A stretch of DNA of 46,403 nt from Clostridium sp. CAG:768 (GCA_000437435.1 FR899619.1:1436-47838); one strand, 5' to 3'. Positions 25,350-34,291 are shown, counted from the first letter of the stretch. Made by a program: numbers and translations. Notes: generated by a model from the sequence alone, not told the origin.

Positions 25350-26219
25350 CTATGCACATTTATGCATTTCCAAAATCTTAGCTAATGTATCTCTTAACTC
25401 TTTTCTAGGAGATACGACATCTACTTGCCCATATTTTAAAAGATATTCAGCGGTCTGAAAATCTGAAGGCAATTTTTGTCTAATTGTTTGTTCAATAACT
25501 CTACGTCCAGCAAAACCAATTCTTGCACCTTGTTCTGCAACAATAATATCACCTAACATACCAAAACTTGCAGTTACACCACCAAATGTAGGTTCTGTCA
25601 ATAAATTAATATATAATAACCCTTCATCATCTAATTTAGAAACTGCACAGGATGTTTTTGCCATTTGCATTAAACTCAATGCACTTTCCTGCATTCTTGC
25701 ACCACCAGATGATGTAATAGCTAATACCGGCAATCTTAATTCAATTGCTTTTTCTATAATTCTTGTAACTTTTTCTCCAACAACACTGCCCATAGATCCA
25801 CCCATAAAATCAAAATCCATAACAGCTGTCGCTACTTTATGTCCTTCAATTGTTGCAATACCTGTAATTACAGCGTCATTCAATCCTGTCTTTGCTTGAG
25901 CTTTTTTTACTCTATCCTTATAACTTTCAGTATCTACAAATTCTAAAGGATCATCAGGTCTAATTTCTGTAAACAATTCTTCAAAAGAATTTTCATCAAA
26001 TAACTGTTTTATTCTAGTTCTTGCATTTATTCTGAAATGGTAATCACACACAGGACATACCATATCATTTTTCACTAAATCTTCTTTTAACAACTGAGCA
26101 TCACAATGAACACATTTTGTCCATAAATTAGGATCCATATCAAGCTCTACACGACCTTCTAATTCTCTTCTTTGAATTTGAGCTTGTTTACGTTTTTCAA
26201 ACCAATCTTGAACTGTCAT
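25350..26219 (-). CDS. accD: Acetyl-CoA carboxylase carboxyltransferase beta subunit
   Basis: The 289-residue protein has the AccD zinc ribbon (CVHCDAQ and CPVCDYH), then a carboxyltransferase crotonase fold with MDFDFMGGSMGSVVGEK and SSGGARMQES. It heads the accD-accA-prmA-orf-kdsB unit. AAGGGA precedes the start. A promoter with TATAAT at 26249-26244 and TTGAGT 15 bp further upstream lies before it. Confidence 0.96.
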   Translation of the reverse strand: MTVQDWFEKRKQAQIQRRELEGRVELDMDPNLWTKCVHCDAQLLKEDLVKNDMVCPVCDYHFRINARTRIKQLFDENSFEELFTEIRPDDPLEFVDTESYKDRVKKAQAKTGLNDAVITGIATIEGHKVATAVMDFDFMGGSMGSVVGEKVTRIIEKAIELRLPVLAITSSGGARMQESALSLMQMAKTSCAVSKLDDEGLLYINLLTEPTFGGVTASFGMLGDIIVAEQGARIGFAGRRVIEQTIRQKLPSDFQTAEYLLKYGQVDVVSPRKELRDTLAKILEMHKCA

Positions 26220-26243
26220 ATTAAATATCCCTTAAAAAATCAA

Positions 26244-26270
26244 ATTATAATACAAAACTATTATACTCAA
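26244..26270 (-). promoter_or_regulatory. Promoter of the acc operon
   Basis: TTGAGT (26270-26265), a 15-bp spacer and TATAAT (26249-26244) on the minus strand, about 25 nt before the accD ATG. Confidence 0.5.
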
Positions 26271-26316
26271 AAAAAATTTAATAGCAATTTTTTACATTTA
26301 CAGATTTTACAAAAGT

Positions 26317-27051
26317 ATGTTAAACGTAAAAAATTTATCAACTATATCTTTTGGTCAACTTAATTTTCATAAAAATGGAGACAGATTAATCTTTGATGAC
26401 TTTACCTGCAAAAACAGAAATAATGAAGATTGTTTCGTAAAATCAGAAAAAGATATATTAGATAATTTTAAAGAAACTGTAAAAATATACCCATCTAAAA
26501 ATTCAAAATACCATGTTGCAGAAAATCAAAACCATTTTTATAGTGAAATTAAACAAATTTATGACGATAAAATGGAAACATTTCTCCCATCTCACTACAA
26601 AAAAGGATATGGATCAATAATGCATCTTTGCAACATTATAGAACTTTTAGAAAATAACTATAATGAAATAATTTTTTCATCTTTCAGAAAAGCAATATTC
26701 TTTCACTCAAAACTAAAATTTGAGCCACAAATAAAAAAAATAGAAGATATAAAAAAACACCTACAAAAAGATATTCTGGATAAAGATTTACCTGAGGATA
26801 TGCAACCATTTAAAGAAAAAGCTTTAAAGATTATTCAAAATGAAAATTCTCCTCAAGAAAATTTAATAAGATCAGGAAATTCTTTAATAAATGATTTCAT
26901 TCAAACAGTAATAAAAAAAGGACTTGATAGAGATAAATATGGAATATTTGAAGGTTTCACAATGCACCTAACAAAAGAAAAAATCCTTAACAATAAAGAA
27001 TTTTATAACAAATTATTCAACACTTTCCATATTGACTATCTAATAAAATAA
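26317..27051 (+). CDS. Unknown protein with a GNAT-like core
   Basis: The 244-residue protein starts near ISFGQLNFHKNG, similar to the FCGLLYGK start of the orphan at 12509. In the middle, KKGYGSIMHLCNIIELLENN followed by AIFFHSKLKFEP resembles the acetyl-CoA-binding and FY-KLGF regions of GNAT N-acetyltransferases, but weakly. It stands alone between the divergent acc promoter and a convergent protease gene. No ribosome site is clear before ATG 26317. Treat the GNAT idea as tentative. Confidence 0.55.
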   Translation: MLNVKNLSTISFGQLNFHKNGDRLIFDDFTCKNRNNEDCFVKSEKDILDNFKETVKIYPSKNSKYHVAENQNHFYSEIKQIYDDKMETFLPSHYKKGYGSIMHLCNIIELLENNYNEIIFSSFRKAIFFHSKLKFEPQIKKIEDIKKHLQKDILDKDLPEDMQPFKEKALKIIQNENSPQENLIRSGNSLINDFIQTVIKKGLDRDKYGIFEGFTMHLTKEKILNNKEFYNKLFNTFHIDYLIK

Positions 27052-27052
27052 A

Positions 27053-27832
27053 TCATTTTTGAGGTCTATTAGTAAAAAACTTTTTCATATCTTCTGAAAT
27101 CTGAATATTTTGTAATGCCATATGATACTTTCTTAAATTTGCAATAGCTTCTTGTTCCTCTAGCAAATCTCTTTTAGGCATTTTAATAGAAGCTTTTACT
27201 TTTTCAAATTCAGTTGGAGTCTTACGGTTAATAAATTTTGCAATAATTTCATCAATATTGCTTCCCCCAATCCCATACTTTGATGCAACCTCTGCAGTAT
27301 CAGCTCCTTGAGGTAAAGTATATAACCAATTTGCTGTAAGGCTATCTCCCTCAGAAATACTATTAATTCCTCTTTGGTGAGGTGTATACATAATATCTGC
27401 TGGATTATGACTATGCCCTAGCCCTATTGCATGCCCTATTTCATGCAAAATAGTATGGTATACTTCATTTTCGTCCATGTAATCAGCATGTACTAAGCCC
27501 TCTGTTAATCCTATAGCAACTTCAGCGCCATATAATCTGTTTGAACCGTCAAAATTGAAATAACAATGACCTAAAGCCTTTCTTTCAACTCTTTTCCAAT
27601 CAACATTAACATTAGACTCTAAAAGTGTATTTACAACTTGAAAAGCAACTTTTCCTCTCGTTGCTTGTTGCCACTCATTCAAAGCTCTTATAACCATTTC
27701 TCTATACTTATATTCCTGCCCCTGCTTTGAATAAAATTTCATAGGCGCAATATAAACTTTTAAAGGCATAAAAGTCCATCGCATTATCCTACCATTTTTT
27801 AAAGATTCAGCAACATAAGTGTATTTTTTCAT
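27053..27832 (-). CDS. Matrixin-like zinc metalloprotease
   Basis: The 259-residue protein contains the full metzincin site HEIGHAIGLGHSHNPADIMY: three zinc-binding His, catalytic Glu and the Met-turn. Upstream lie matrixin-type strands, and downstream about 80 residues form a helical tail with repeated charged segments. No signal peptide is visible at the ATG, which is unusual for this family of exported proteases. The start lies 6 nt after a TATAAT box (27844-27839), indicating a leaderless mRNA. Targets are unknown. Confidence 0.82.
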   Translation of the reverse strand: MKKYTYVAESLKNGRIMRWTFMPLKVYIAPMKFYSKQGQEYKYREMVIRALNEWQQATRGKVAFQVVNTLLESNVNVDWKRVERKALGHCYFNFDGSNRLYGAEVAIGLTEGLVHADYMDENEVYHTILHEIGHAIGLGHSHNPADIMYTPHQRGINSISEGDSLTANWLYTLPQGADTAEVASKYGIGGSNIDEIIAKFINRKTPTEFEKVKASIKMPKRDLLEEQEAIANLRKYHMALQNIQISEDMKKFFTNRPQK

Positions 27833-27838
27833 ATTTTT

Positions 27839-27844
27839 ATTATA
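27839..27844 (-). promoter_or_regulatory. -10 box giving a leaderless protease mRNA
   Basis: TATAAT ends 6 nt before the minus-strand ATG at 27832. No Shine-Dalgarno fits in between. The -35 is weak (TTGGTT at 15 bp). Confidence 0.5.
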
Positions 27845-27927
27845 TAATAAATTGCGGTAAAAACCAATTGTGTTACAATGGATATTACAGAGTTTTATAA
27901 TTTATACAGACTTAGGAGAGAAAACTT

Positions 27928-28263
27928 ATGAACATTATGCAAATGATGAAACAAGCTCAAGGCTTGCAAAAAAAATTAAAAGACACTCAAGAAGAACTTG
28001 CTAATCTTGAAATTACAGGAGAAGCTGCTAATGGTGCTGTAAAAGTAATTTGTGACGGTCAAGGCAGATTCAAATCAATTAAACTTTCTGCAGAAGCTAT
28101 CAATCCAGAAAATCCATCAGCTATTGATTCTGATACAGTAGAAATGCTTGAAGATATTATTTCTTCTGCTATCAAACAAGCTAGTGATAAAGCTGGCAAA
28201 ACTATGGAAGAAAAAATGAAAGCTGTAACAGGCGGAATCAATATTCCAGGGTTAAACTTCTAA
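27928..28263 (+). CDS. YbaB/EbfC family nucleoid-associated protein
   Basis: The 111-residue protein begins MNIMQMMKQAQGLQKKLKDT, the amphipathic start of YbaB, followed by TGEAANGAVKVICDGQGRFK and a C-terminal GGINIPGL. Homologues bind DNA as dimers and are usually encoded next to recR. Here its stop overlaps the recR start by one base. GGAGAG precedes the ATG. Confidence 0.93.
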   Translation: MNIMQMMKQAQGLQKKLKDTQEELANLEITGEAANGAVKVICDGQGRFKSIKLSAEAINPENPSAIDSDTVEMLEDIISSAIKQASDKAGKTMEEKMKAVTGGINIPGLNF

Positions 28264-28859
28264 TGATTTATCCAAAATCAATAGCATCTTTGATAGAGCA
28301 TTTTCAAAAGTTTCCTTCAGTAGGGCCAAAATCGGCTCAACGCATGGCATTTTACTTATTAAGAATGCCAAAATCAGAAGTGGAAAAATTTGCTCAAAGC
28401 ATGATTGAAGCAAAAGAAAACACAAAAACTTGTGAAATTTGTTTCAATCTATCATCAACAAGTCCTTGTGAAATCTGTCAATCAACACTTAGAGATAAAT
28501 CTACAATATGTGTTGTTGCAGAAACTAAGGACTTGATAGCTATTGAAAAAACTAATGAATATAAAGGCTTGTACCATGTACTTCAAGGACTAATTTCTCC
28601 TATGGACGGAATTGGTGCAGATGATATAAGAATAAAAGAACTTTTAAATAGACTTACCGATGAAAAAGTAAAAGAAGTTATTTTAGCTCTCAGTCCATCT
28701 GTAGAAGGAGAAGCTACAAGCCTTTATTTAAATAAACTAATCAAACCTTTTGGGGTAAAAATCTCTCGAATTGCATTTGGACTACCAGTTGGTGCTGATT
28801 TAGAATATGCAGACGAAATCACAATTGCTAAAGCTATTGAAGGCAGACGCGAACTTTAA
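28263..28859 (+). CDS. recR: Recombination mediator RecR
   Basis: The 198-residue protein has an HhH region (FQKFPSVGPKSAQRMA), a C4 zinc finger (CEICFNLSS and CEIC), and a Toprim domain with CVVAETKDL and the ALSPSVEGEATSLYL segment. With RecO and RecF it loads RecA on gapped DNA. It is coupled to ybaB (TAATG). It overlaps the convergent pilin gene by 4 nt. Confidence 0.95.
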   Translation: MIYPKSIASLIEHFQKFPSVGPKSAQRMAFYLLRMPKSEVEKFAQSMIEAKENTKTCEICFNLSSTSPCEICQSTLRDKSTICVVAETKDLIAIEKTNEYKGLYHVLQGLISPMDGIGADDIRIKELLNRLTDEKVKEVILALSPSVEGEATSLYLNKLIKPFGVKISRIAFGLPVGADLEYADEITIAKAIEGRREL

Positions 28860-29534
28860 AAACGAAGCGGATAATCTTTATTAATTTTCCATCCGTCATG
28901 AATTATTAAAGCTGTACAAAAATTTCGATAACTTTTATTCTCACTGCCACAATAATTTAACAAATCACTTCTACTAATATTAAAACCGCCATATGGAATT
29001 AAACCATCTTTGGAAAAGTGGAATGTAAAAGATTTCGTACCAGTACATTGAGCCTGCTCAGTAGAATTTTTCATACACAAATCAACATCTTTTGCAAATG
29101 GATAAAAATAAATATCAAAACTTGTTATTACATCTTTTGCTGCATATCTCATGCCAAAAGCACTACCATCTGAAAATTTTGACCAAACTATATAATCATA
29201 CTCTTCTCTTGAAACAGACACAGTAGTTAAATATTTTGCTAAATATTTATTATACCAATCTTCAGAACCAGACGCTCCTGATAAATCCGGATCTTCCCAA
29301 TTAATAACTTCACCATTATCATTCTCTGATAAAATTATCGCCTGATTAAAAGTTGTATAAAACTTTTTTAAACGAGTTTCCACAACTTGCTTCCGATGAT
29401 TATAAATAAAGCTAGGTAGTGTTAATGCTGCAACAATACCAATGATTCCTAATGTTATAAGAACTTCAGCGAGTGTAAAAGCAAGAGTAGAGCTTAAATT
29501 ACGCCCCCCCCCCACGCGTTTCTAATCTTTTCAT
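28856..29534 (-). CDS. Type IV pilin-like protein, out of frame at a G10 tract (phase-variable, OFF)
   Basis: The Shine-Dalgarno AAAGGAGC and ATG at 29534 start MKRLETR, followed by ten Gs. At G10 the frame meets TAA directly after the tract. With G9 or G12 it reads through GGGRNLSSTLAFTLAEVLIT and LGIIGIVAALTLP into a ~195-residue mature protein, about 225 in all at G9. An internal GTG touching the tract could start a short version, but it lacks a ribosome site. The promoter is TTGAAA (29586-29581), 16 bp, TATAAT (29564-29559) with TG upstream. The design matches the locus at 9174-10000. The residue before the usual cleavage point is Ala instead of Gly. Confidence 0.75.
29504..29513 (-). repeat. 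Poly-G tract (10 Gs) in the second pilin leader
   Basis: Ten consecutive Gs on the coding strand, right after the seventh codon. Its position and length are the same as in the tract at 9970-9979. Confidence 0.9.
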
Positions 29535-29611
29535 AGTCAGCTCCTTTCTGTTATTTTCATTATAACAAATTTTTACAATTTTTCAAGAATAATTGTTACC
29601 AAGATATATAA

Positions 29612-29640
29612 TTGCTTTTAATTAAAAATTACGATAAAAT
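29612..29640 (+). promoter_or_regulatory. Promoter giving a leaderless ABC ATPase mRNA
   Basis: TTGCTT (29612-29617), a 17-bp spacer and TAAAAT (29635-29640), then TTTTTT and the ATG at 29647. Confidence 0.5.
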
Positions 29641-29646
29641 TTTTTT

Positions 29647-30603
29647 ATGCAAGAAAAATCTTTAGTACAAATTAATAATTTATTTGTAGAATATACAACC
29701 AACAAAGGCATTCTTGGCGGAAAGAAAATCATTCACGCAGTAAATGGTGTTTCTTTAGACATACATAAAGGAGAAATTCTCGCAATTGCAGGAGAATCAG
29801 GCTGTGGAAAATCGACACTTGCAAAAGCTATTCTAAAACTAGAACCAGCAAAATCAGGAGAAATATTATTTAATGACAAAAATATACTATCTCTAGACAA
29901 AAAAGAGCTTAAAGATTTTAGAAAACACGCGCAAATGGTATTTCAAAACCCATATGCGAGTCTTAACCCTAAAATGAAGATTATTGATATCTTAAAAGAG
30001 CCTCTTGAAATTAATACAAATTATTCAAAAGAAAAAATTCTGGAAATTGTTAAAGAGAAAATTAAACTTGTAGGACTAGACGAAAATTGCCTTGATTTAT
30101 ATCCTCATGAATTTTCTGGAGGACAAAGACAAAGAATTGCGATAGCCAGAGCACTTGTACTAAACCCTGAATTTATACTTGCAGATGAACCTGTAAGCGC
30201 ACTTGATGTTAGTATTCAAGCTCAAGTTATAAATCTTTTAAAAGAATTAAAAGAAAAATATAATTTAACAATAATTTTAATTACACATGACATGAGCGTT
30301 ATTGAATACTTAGCAGATCGTGTTGCTATAATGTACTTAGGAGAAATAGTAGAAATCGCTCAAACTGAAGAAATATTCAAAAATCCACTTCATCCTTATA
30401 CAAAAGCACTACTTAGCTCTGTTCCACAAATCAACAAAACAGATAAAAAAATAATCTTAAAAGGAGATCTTCCATCACCTGCGAACCCTCCAAAGGGTTG
30501 CAAATTTCATACAAGATGTCCTTATGCAATGGAGAAATGTAAAACCTGCATCCCAAAAGAAAGTGGAATTAGACATAAAGTCAGATGTTTTATATATGAT
30601 TAA
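29647..30603 (+). CDS. Oligopeptide/dipeptide ABC transporter ATPase (OppF/DppF-like)
   Basis: The 318-residue protein has Walker A GESGCGKST, signature FSGGQRQR, Walker B ILADEPVSALD, the switch His in ITHDMSV, and the C-terminal oligopeptide-ABC domain GCKFHTRCPYAMEKC. It would energise uptake of peptides at the inner membrane. No permease, binding protein or OppD partner is adjacent, so it pairs with components elsewhere. The start is leaderless by position. Confidence 0.92.
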   Translation: MQEKSLVQINNLFVEYTTNKGILGGKKIIHAVNGVSLDIHKGEILAIAGESGCGKSTLAKAILKLEPAKSGEILFNDKNILSLDKKELKDFRKHAQMVFQNPYASLNPKMKIIDILKEPLEINTNYSKEKILEIVKEKIKLVGLDENCLDLYPHEFSGGQRQRIAIARALVLNPEFILADEPVSALDVSIQAQVINLLKELKEKYNLTIILITHDMSVIEYLADRVAIMYLGEIVEIAQTEEIFKNPLHPYTKALLSSVPQINKTDKKIILKGDLPSPANPPKGCKFHTRCPYAMEKCKTCIPKESGIRHKVRCFIYD

Positions 30604-30645
30604 CACTCTTTGGCAATTTTTTATATTGAGGTGTTTTATGTTGGT

Positions 30646-31401
30646 ATGATTAAAGTTCTACAAACAGCAAAATTTCCTCTAAAAATTTGCAAAGGCTCTT
30701 ACGAAGAAAGAATTGCACTTGCAAAAGATCTTAACAAAAAATTCTTTAATGAAATAAGTCAAAAATTTAAGACTAATGAAATTACTTTTGATGTTTTTAC
30801 CCAAACATTAAAAGAGAATACTCCTGAAAAAATTCAAATTGAGGTAAATGAATATGGTACCAAAAAAGGCGGCTGTACCAGTTTTAAATTAAATAAAAGC
30901 CAAAATGGAATCGAAGGCCTTTTAATGTTTTTTGAAACGAATTCCTACAACAAAGGAATACGTCTACTAAACACAGATATAACCCTACATGAAACTTTTC
31001 ATTATTTTAGCCACCTTGCAAATCCTAAACATACTGCAAGAGTAGCAAAAATGTATGAAAAAGGACTTTTAGATAAAACAGAAAACTTTTACAAAGAACA
31101 TTTATATACAAGAAAAGAGCTTAATATAAACAAATTAAAAGAAAATCTCGACCAATTTTTAAAAGATTTTACCCTGCAAGATCAAATTGAATTCTTACAA
31201 AATAGCAGATACAGAATGATTGAAGAATACAATGCTTTTGATGAAGGTTATAAATACCTTGATAAAATTCAAGATGAACATTCCAATTTGATATGTGAAA
31301 AAATTTACGGAAGAGAAAAAGAAGAATACAATTTTCCAGAAAAAATTAAAATCGTAACTGATAAACTTAAAGAAGTTATTGATAAAAACAGAAAAAGTTA
31401 A
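30646..31401 (+). CDS. Unknown protein with an HExxH motif
   Basis: From ATG 30646 the protein has about 251 residues (start MIKVLQTAKFPLKI). It contains DITLHETFHYFSHLANPKH, an HExxH with a further His three residues later, as in zinc metallopeptidases. The remainder is charged and helical. No signal peptide is visible. The start is uncertain: a TTG at 30610 opens the frame, and the only GAGG is 14 nt before ATG 30646. Lies between the ABC ATPase and smpB. Confidence 0.6.
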   Translation: MIKVLQTAKFPLKICKGSYEERIALAKDLNKKFFNEISQKFKTNEITFDVFTQTLKENTPEKIQIEVNEYGTKKGGCTSFKLNKSQNGIEGLLMFFETNSYNKGIRLLNTDITLHETFHYFSHLANPKHTARVAKMYEKGLLDKTENFYKEHLYTRKELNINKLKENLDQFLKDFTLQDQIEFLQNSRYRMIEEYNAFDEGYKYLDKIQDEHSNLICEKIYGREKEEYNFPEKIKIVTDKLKEVIDKNRKS

Positions 31402-31410
31402 TTTGTTTAT

Positions 31411-31418
31411 GCTAAAAT
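31411..31418 (+). promoter_or_regulatory. Extended -10 giving a leaderless smpB mRNA
   Basis: TGCTAAAAT (TAAAAT 31413-31418) followed by CCAAAT and the ATG at 31425. No ribosome site is present. Confidence 0.5.
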
Positions 31419-31424
31419 CCAAAT

Positions 31425-31877
31425 ATGGACAGAAAAATTGTTACAACAAACAGAAAAGCATTTCATGACTACAGTATTATTGAAAAATATGTAGCAGGAA
31501 TTGTGCTGACCGGAACAGAAATTAAATCAATTCGCAAAAATGCAATTAATTTAAAAGACAGTTTTTGCAAAATTGAAGACAACGAAATTTTTCTGTACAA
31601 ATGTCACATTTCTCCATACGAACAAGGAAACAGATTTAATCACGAAGCAGAAAGAACAAGAAAACTTTTGCTTACCAAAAAAGAAATTCTAAAAATGCAA
31701 ACCAAAGTGAAACAAGACAATTATACAATTATTCCTCTTGAAGTATTCTTATCTCACGGGTTTGCCAAAATAGAAATTGGTCTTGCTAAAGGTAAAAAAT
31801 TGCACGATAAAAGAGATGATATAGCAAAAAAAGACCAAAAAAGAGAAATGGACAGAGCATCCAAAATCAGATACTAA
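31425..31877 (+). CDS. smpB: SsrA-binding protein SmpB
   Basis: The 150-residue protein has the SmpB signature: TNRKAFHDYSIIEKYVAGIV, LTGTEIKSIR, then YKCHISPYEQGN, and the basic C-terminal tail with KGKKLHDKRDDIAKKD. It brings tmRNA to stalled ribosomes; tagged products go to ClpXP, encoded at 5662-7617. The tmRNA gene is not in the window. Confidence 0.95.
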   Translation: MDRKIVTTNRKAFHDYSIIEKYVAGIVLTGTEIKSIRKNAINLKDSFCKIEDNEIFLYKCHISPYEQGNRFNHEAERTRKLLLTKKEILKMQTKVKQDNYTIIPLEVFLSHGFAKIEIGLAKGKKLHDKRDDIAKKDQKREMDRASKIRY

Positions 31878-31892
31878 TTTGGAGATAATAAT

Positions 31893-32867
31893 ATGAAGGT
31901 CGTTATTTTAGGCAAAGGCGAAATGCTCGCAAACTTAATTGAGGGCACTCTTGATGCAAATTGTGAAATTGCAGGGATTTTTAGATATGAAAGAACCGTA
32001 ATGCCTGAAATATTGCTCGCTATAAAAGACTTTTTCAAAAGCTCACCAGAAGTAACTCTAATAAAACAAAATAAATTCCATGAAATTAAGCTTAAATCAG
32101 CTAATTCTGAAGAATTTAAAAAAGAAATTTTAAAATTAAATGCAGATGTCATTCTTGTCGGCACATGGCGTGAAAAATTAAAGAAAGAAATTATCGACTT
32201 GCCTGTAATAGCCTCTATAAATGTACATCCGTCATATTTACCTAAATATCGAGGACCAAATCCTTATTTACAGACAATTTTACATAGAGAAAAAAAATCA
32301 GGTGTAACTTTTCACCTAATAGATGAAAAATTTGATAACGGCGCAATTCTTAAACAACAAGAAATAGACATCATGCCTGACGATACATCAAAAGAACTTA
32401 AGGCTAGAACTGTCTATCAAGCAAGAAAGTTATGCACTACAATATTGAATGACTTAGATTCAGGCATAATAATTCCGGTTGCTCAAAACGAAAAAGAAGC
32501 AACTTATTTTCCAAACATTAAACCAGAGGATATGATGCTCGATTTCAAAAAAGAAAATGCAGAAGAAATTCATGCTAGAATACGAGCTTTCCACCCATGG
32601 CTTCCTTGTTATGTAACAGTAAAAAATAAATATCTTATTCCAAACCCATACAAACTTAGAATATTAGATGAAGAACATACAACTAAAATTTTAAATAAAA
32701 ATAAAATACAAAACCCAAAAGTTGGAGACATAATCAATACAAATTATAAATCCCGCTCTATCACAGTATTATGTAAAGATTGGAAATCAATAAAAATGGT
32801 CGGAGTTAATCTCTATGGATTTTTTAACCGACCATTCACAAGATTATTTCTTAAAAATCTGCTTTAG
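31893..32867 (+). CDS. Formyltransferase family protein (Fmt-like)
   Basis: The 324-residue protein begins MKVVILGKGEMLANLI and carries the formyl-transfer core SINVHPSYLPKYRGPNPYL with a later DEKFDNGAIL, covering the Asn-His-Asp catalytic set. A C-terminal OB-like region follows. Canonical methionyl-tRNA formyltransferase has SLLPRWRGAAP here, so this may be a divergent Fmt or a sugar-amine/other formyltransferase. GGAGA precedes the ATG. It lies 15 nt after smpB. Confidence 0.75.
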   Translation: MKVVILGKGEMLANLIEGTLDANCEIAGIFRYERTVMPEILLAIKDFFKSSPEVTLIKQNKFHEIKLKSANSEEFKKEILKLNADVILVGTWREKLKKEIIDLPVIASINVHPSYLPKYRGPNPYLQTILHREKKSGVTFHLIDEKFDNGAILKQQEIDIMPDDTSKELKARTVYQARKLCTTILNDLDSGIIIPVAQNEKEATYFPNIKPEDMMLDFKKENAEEIHARIRAFHPWLPCYVTVKNKYLIPNPYKLRILDEEHTTKILNKNKIQNPKVGDIINTNYKSRSITVLCKDWKSIKMVGVNLYGFFNRPFTRLFLKNLL

Positions 32868-34291
32868 AAATTGTAATCCCTTCCGCCTTCTTCAATCTTT
32901 TTCAAATCTTCTGCTACTTTCAATTTAACACATTCAGGAGATTCTAAGATTTTTAATTCATTTTGGATTAAATCATTTCCAACTTTTTTAGTTTCCTCTG
33001 ATGCATAATCCTCTAAATACTCTTTTAAAGTTAAAATAGCATTCGGATGACAGAAATTGTGAATTTGTTTTTCCTTACAAATTTCCATAAACCTGTCACC
33101 GGTTCTGCCGTTGCGGTAACAAGCTGTACAGAAACTAGGTAAGTATCCAAGTTCCATTAGCCACTTTATAACTTCATCTAACGGACGTCTATCTGATACG
33201 TCAAACTGAGCAGATTCTTCTTTTTCTGGCATTGGATTAAAATATCCGCCAACACTTGTTTTCGAACCTCCTGAAATTTGAGAAATTCCAAGTTCAAGAA
33301 CTCTTTTTCTACATTCAGCACTTTCTCTTGTAGATACAATCATACCTGTATAAGGAACTGCAATTCTAATACAAGCAACAATTTTGGCAAAAGTATCATC
33401 ATCTATTCCGTTATCAAATACATCAGGATCAATATCATCAGCTCTACGAATTCTTGGAACGCTGATTGTATGAGGTCCAACACCGTATACAGCTTCTAAA
33501 TGCTCTGCATGCATTAATAACCCAGCAAATTCATAACGGTATAATTCAAGCCCGAATAAAACACCTAAACCGACATCATCAATACCACCTTGCATAGCTC
33601 TGTCCATAGCTTCTGTGTGGTATTTATAATTATGTTTAGGTCCTGTCGGATGGAGTTTTTCATAACTTTCTTTATGATAAGTTTCTTGGAACAAAATATA
33701 AGTTCCAATACCTGCTTCGTGTAATTTTTTATAATTTTCAACGGTTGTAGCTGCAATATTGACATTGACACGTCTTATAGAACCGTTTTTATGTTTAATT
33801 CCATAAATTGTCTTAATAGACTCTAAAATATATTCCAAAGGGTTATTAACAGGATCTTCTCCCGCTTCTATCGCTAAACGCTTATGTCCCATATCTTGCA
33901 AAGCAATAACTTCATTTTTTATCTCCTCTTGAGTTAATTTTCTGCGAGGAATATGCTTGTTTTTCGCATGGTATGGGCAATAAACACAACCATTCACACA
34001 ATAGTTAGATAAATAAAGAGGAGCAAACAAAACAATTCTGTTACCATAATATTCTTGCTTAATTCTCTTAGCCAATTCAAAAATTTCATTGTTTTTATCA
34101 TCATTTTCACAAGCTAAAAGAACAGATGCTTCTCTATGAGATAAGCCTTTGCCTAATTTTGCTTTCTCTAAGATTTTATCAACTAATTCCAAATTATTTT
34201 TATTTTCATCTGCATATTTTAACGTATCAAGAATTTCTTCATGTGAAATAAATTCATCTGCATCATGTGACTTTGGATTATACATACTCAT
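32864..34291 (-). CDS. hydG: [FeFe]-hydrogenase maturase HydG
   Basis: The 475-residue radical SAM protein has CVNGCVYC (C98, C102, C105; CX3CX2C) for the SAM cluster, and the HydG-specific C-terminal CX2CX22C (C388, C391, C414) for the second cluster. HydG splits tyrosine to CO and cyanide for the H-cluster. The C-terminal cluster separates it from ThiH. HydE, HydF and the hydrogenase are not in view. GGGGAG precedes the ATG. This is good evidence for anaerobic hydrogen metabolism. Confidence 0.94.
   Translation of the reverse strand: MSMYNPKSHDADEFISHEEILDTLKYADENKNNLELVDKILEKAKLGKGLSHREASVLLACENDDKNNEIFELAKRIKQEYYGNRIVLFAPLYLSNYCVNGCVYCPYHAKNKHIPRRKLTQEEIKNEVIALQDMGHKRLAIEAGEDPVNNPLEYILESIKTIYGIKHKNGSIRRVNVNIAATTVENYKKLHEAGIGTYILFQETYHKESYEKLHPTGPKHNYKYHTEAMDRAMQGGIDDVGLGVLFGLELYRYEFAGLLMHAEHLEAVYGVGPHTISVPRIRRADDIDPDVFDNGIDDDTFAKIVACIRIAVPYTGMIVSTRESAECRKRVLELGISQISGGSKTSVGGYFNPMPEKEESAQFDVSDRRPLDEVIKWLMELGYLPSFCTACYRNGRTGDRFMEICKEKQIHNFCHPNAILTLKEYLEDYASEETKKVGNDLIQNELKILESPECVKLKVAEDLKKIEEGGRDYNF

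Noticed and set aside
28856..29515. GTG at 29515 as the true start of pilin locus 2
   Set aside because: It has no ribosome site and begins in the homopolymer. The ATG at 29534 has the same leader as locus 1.
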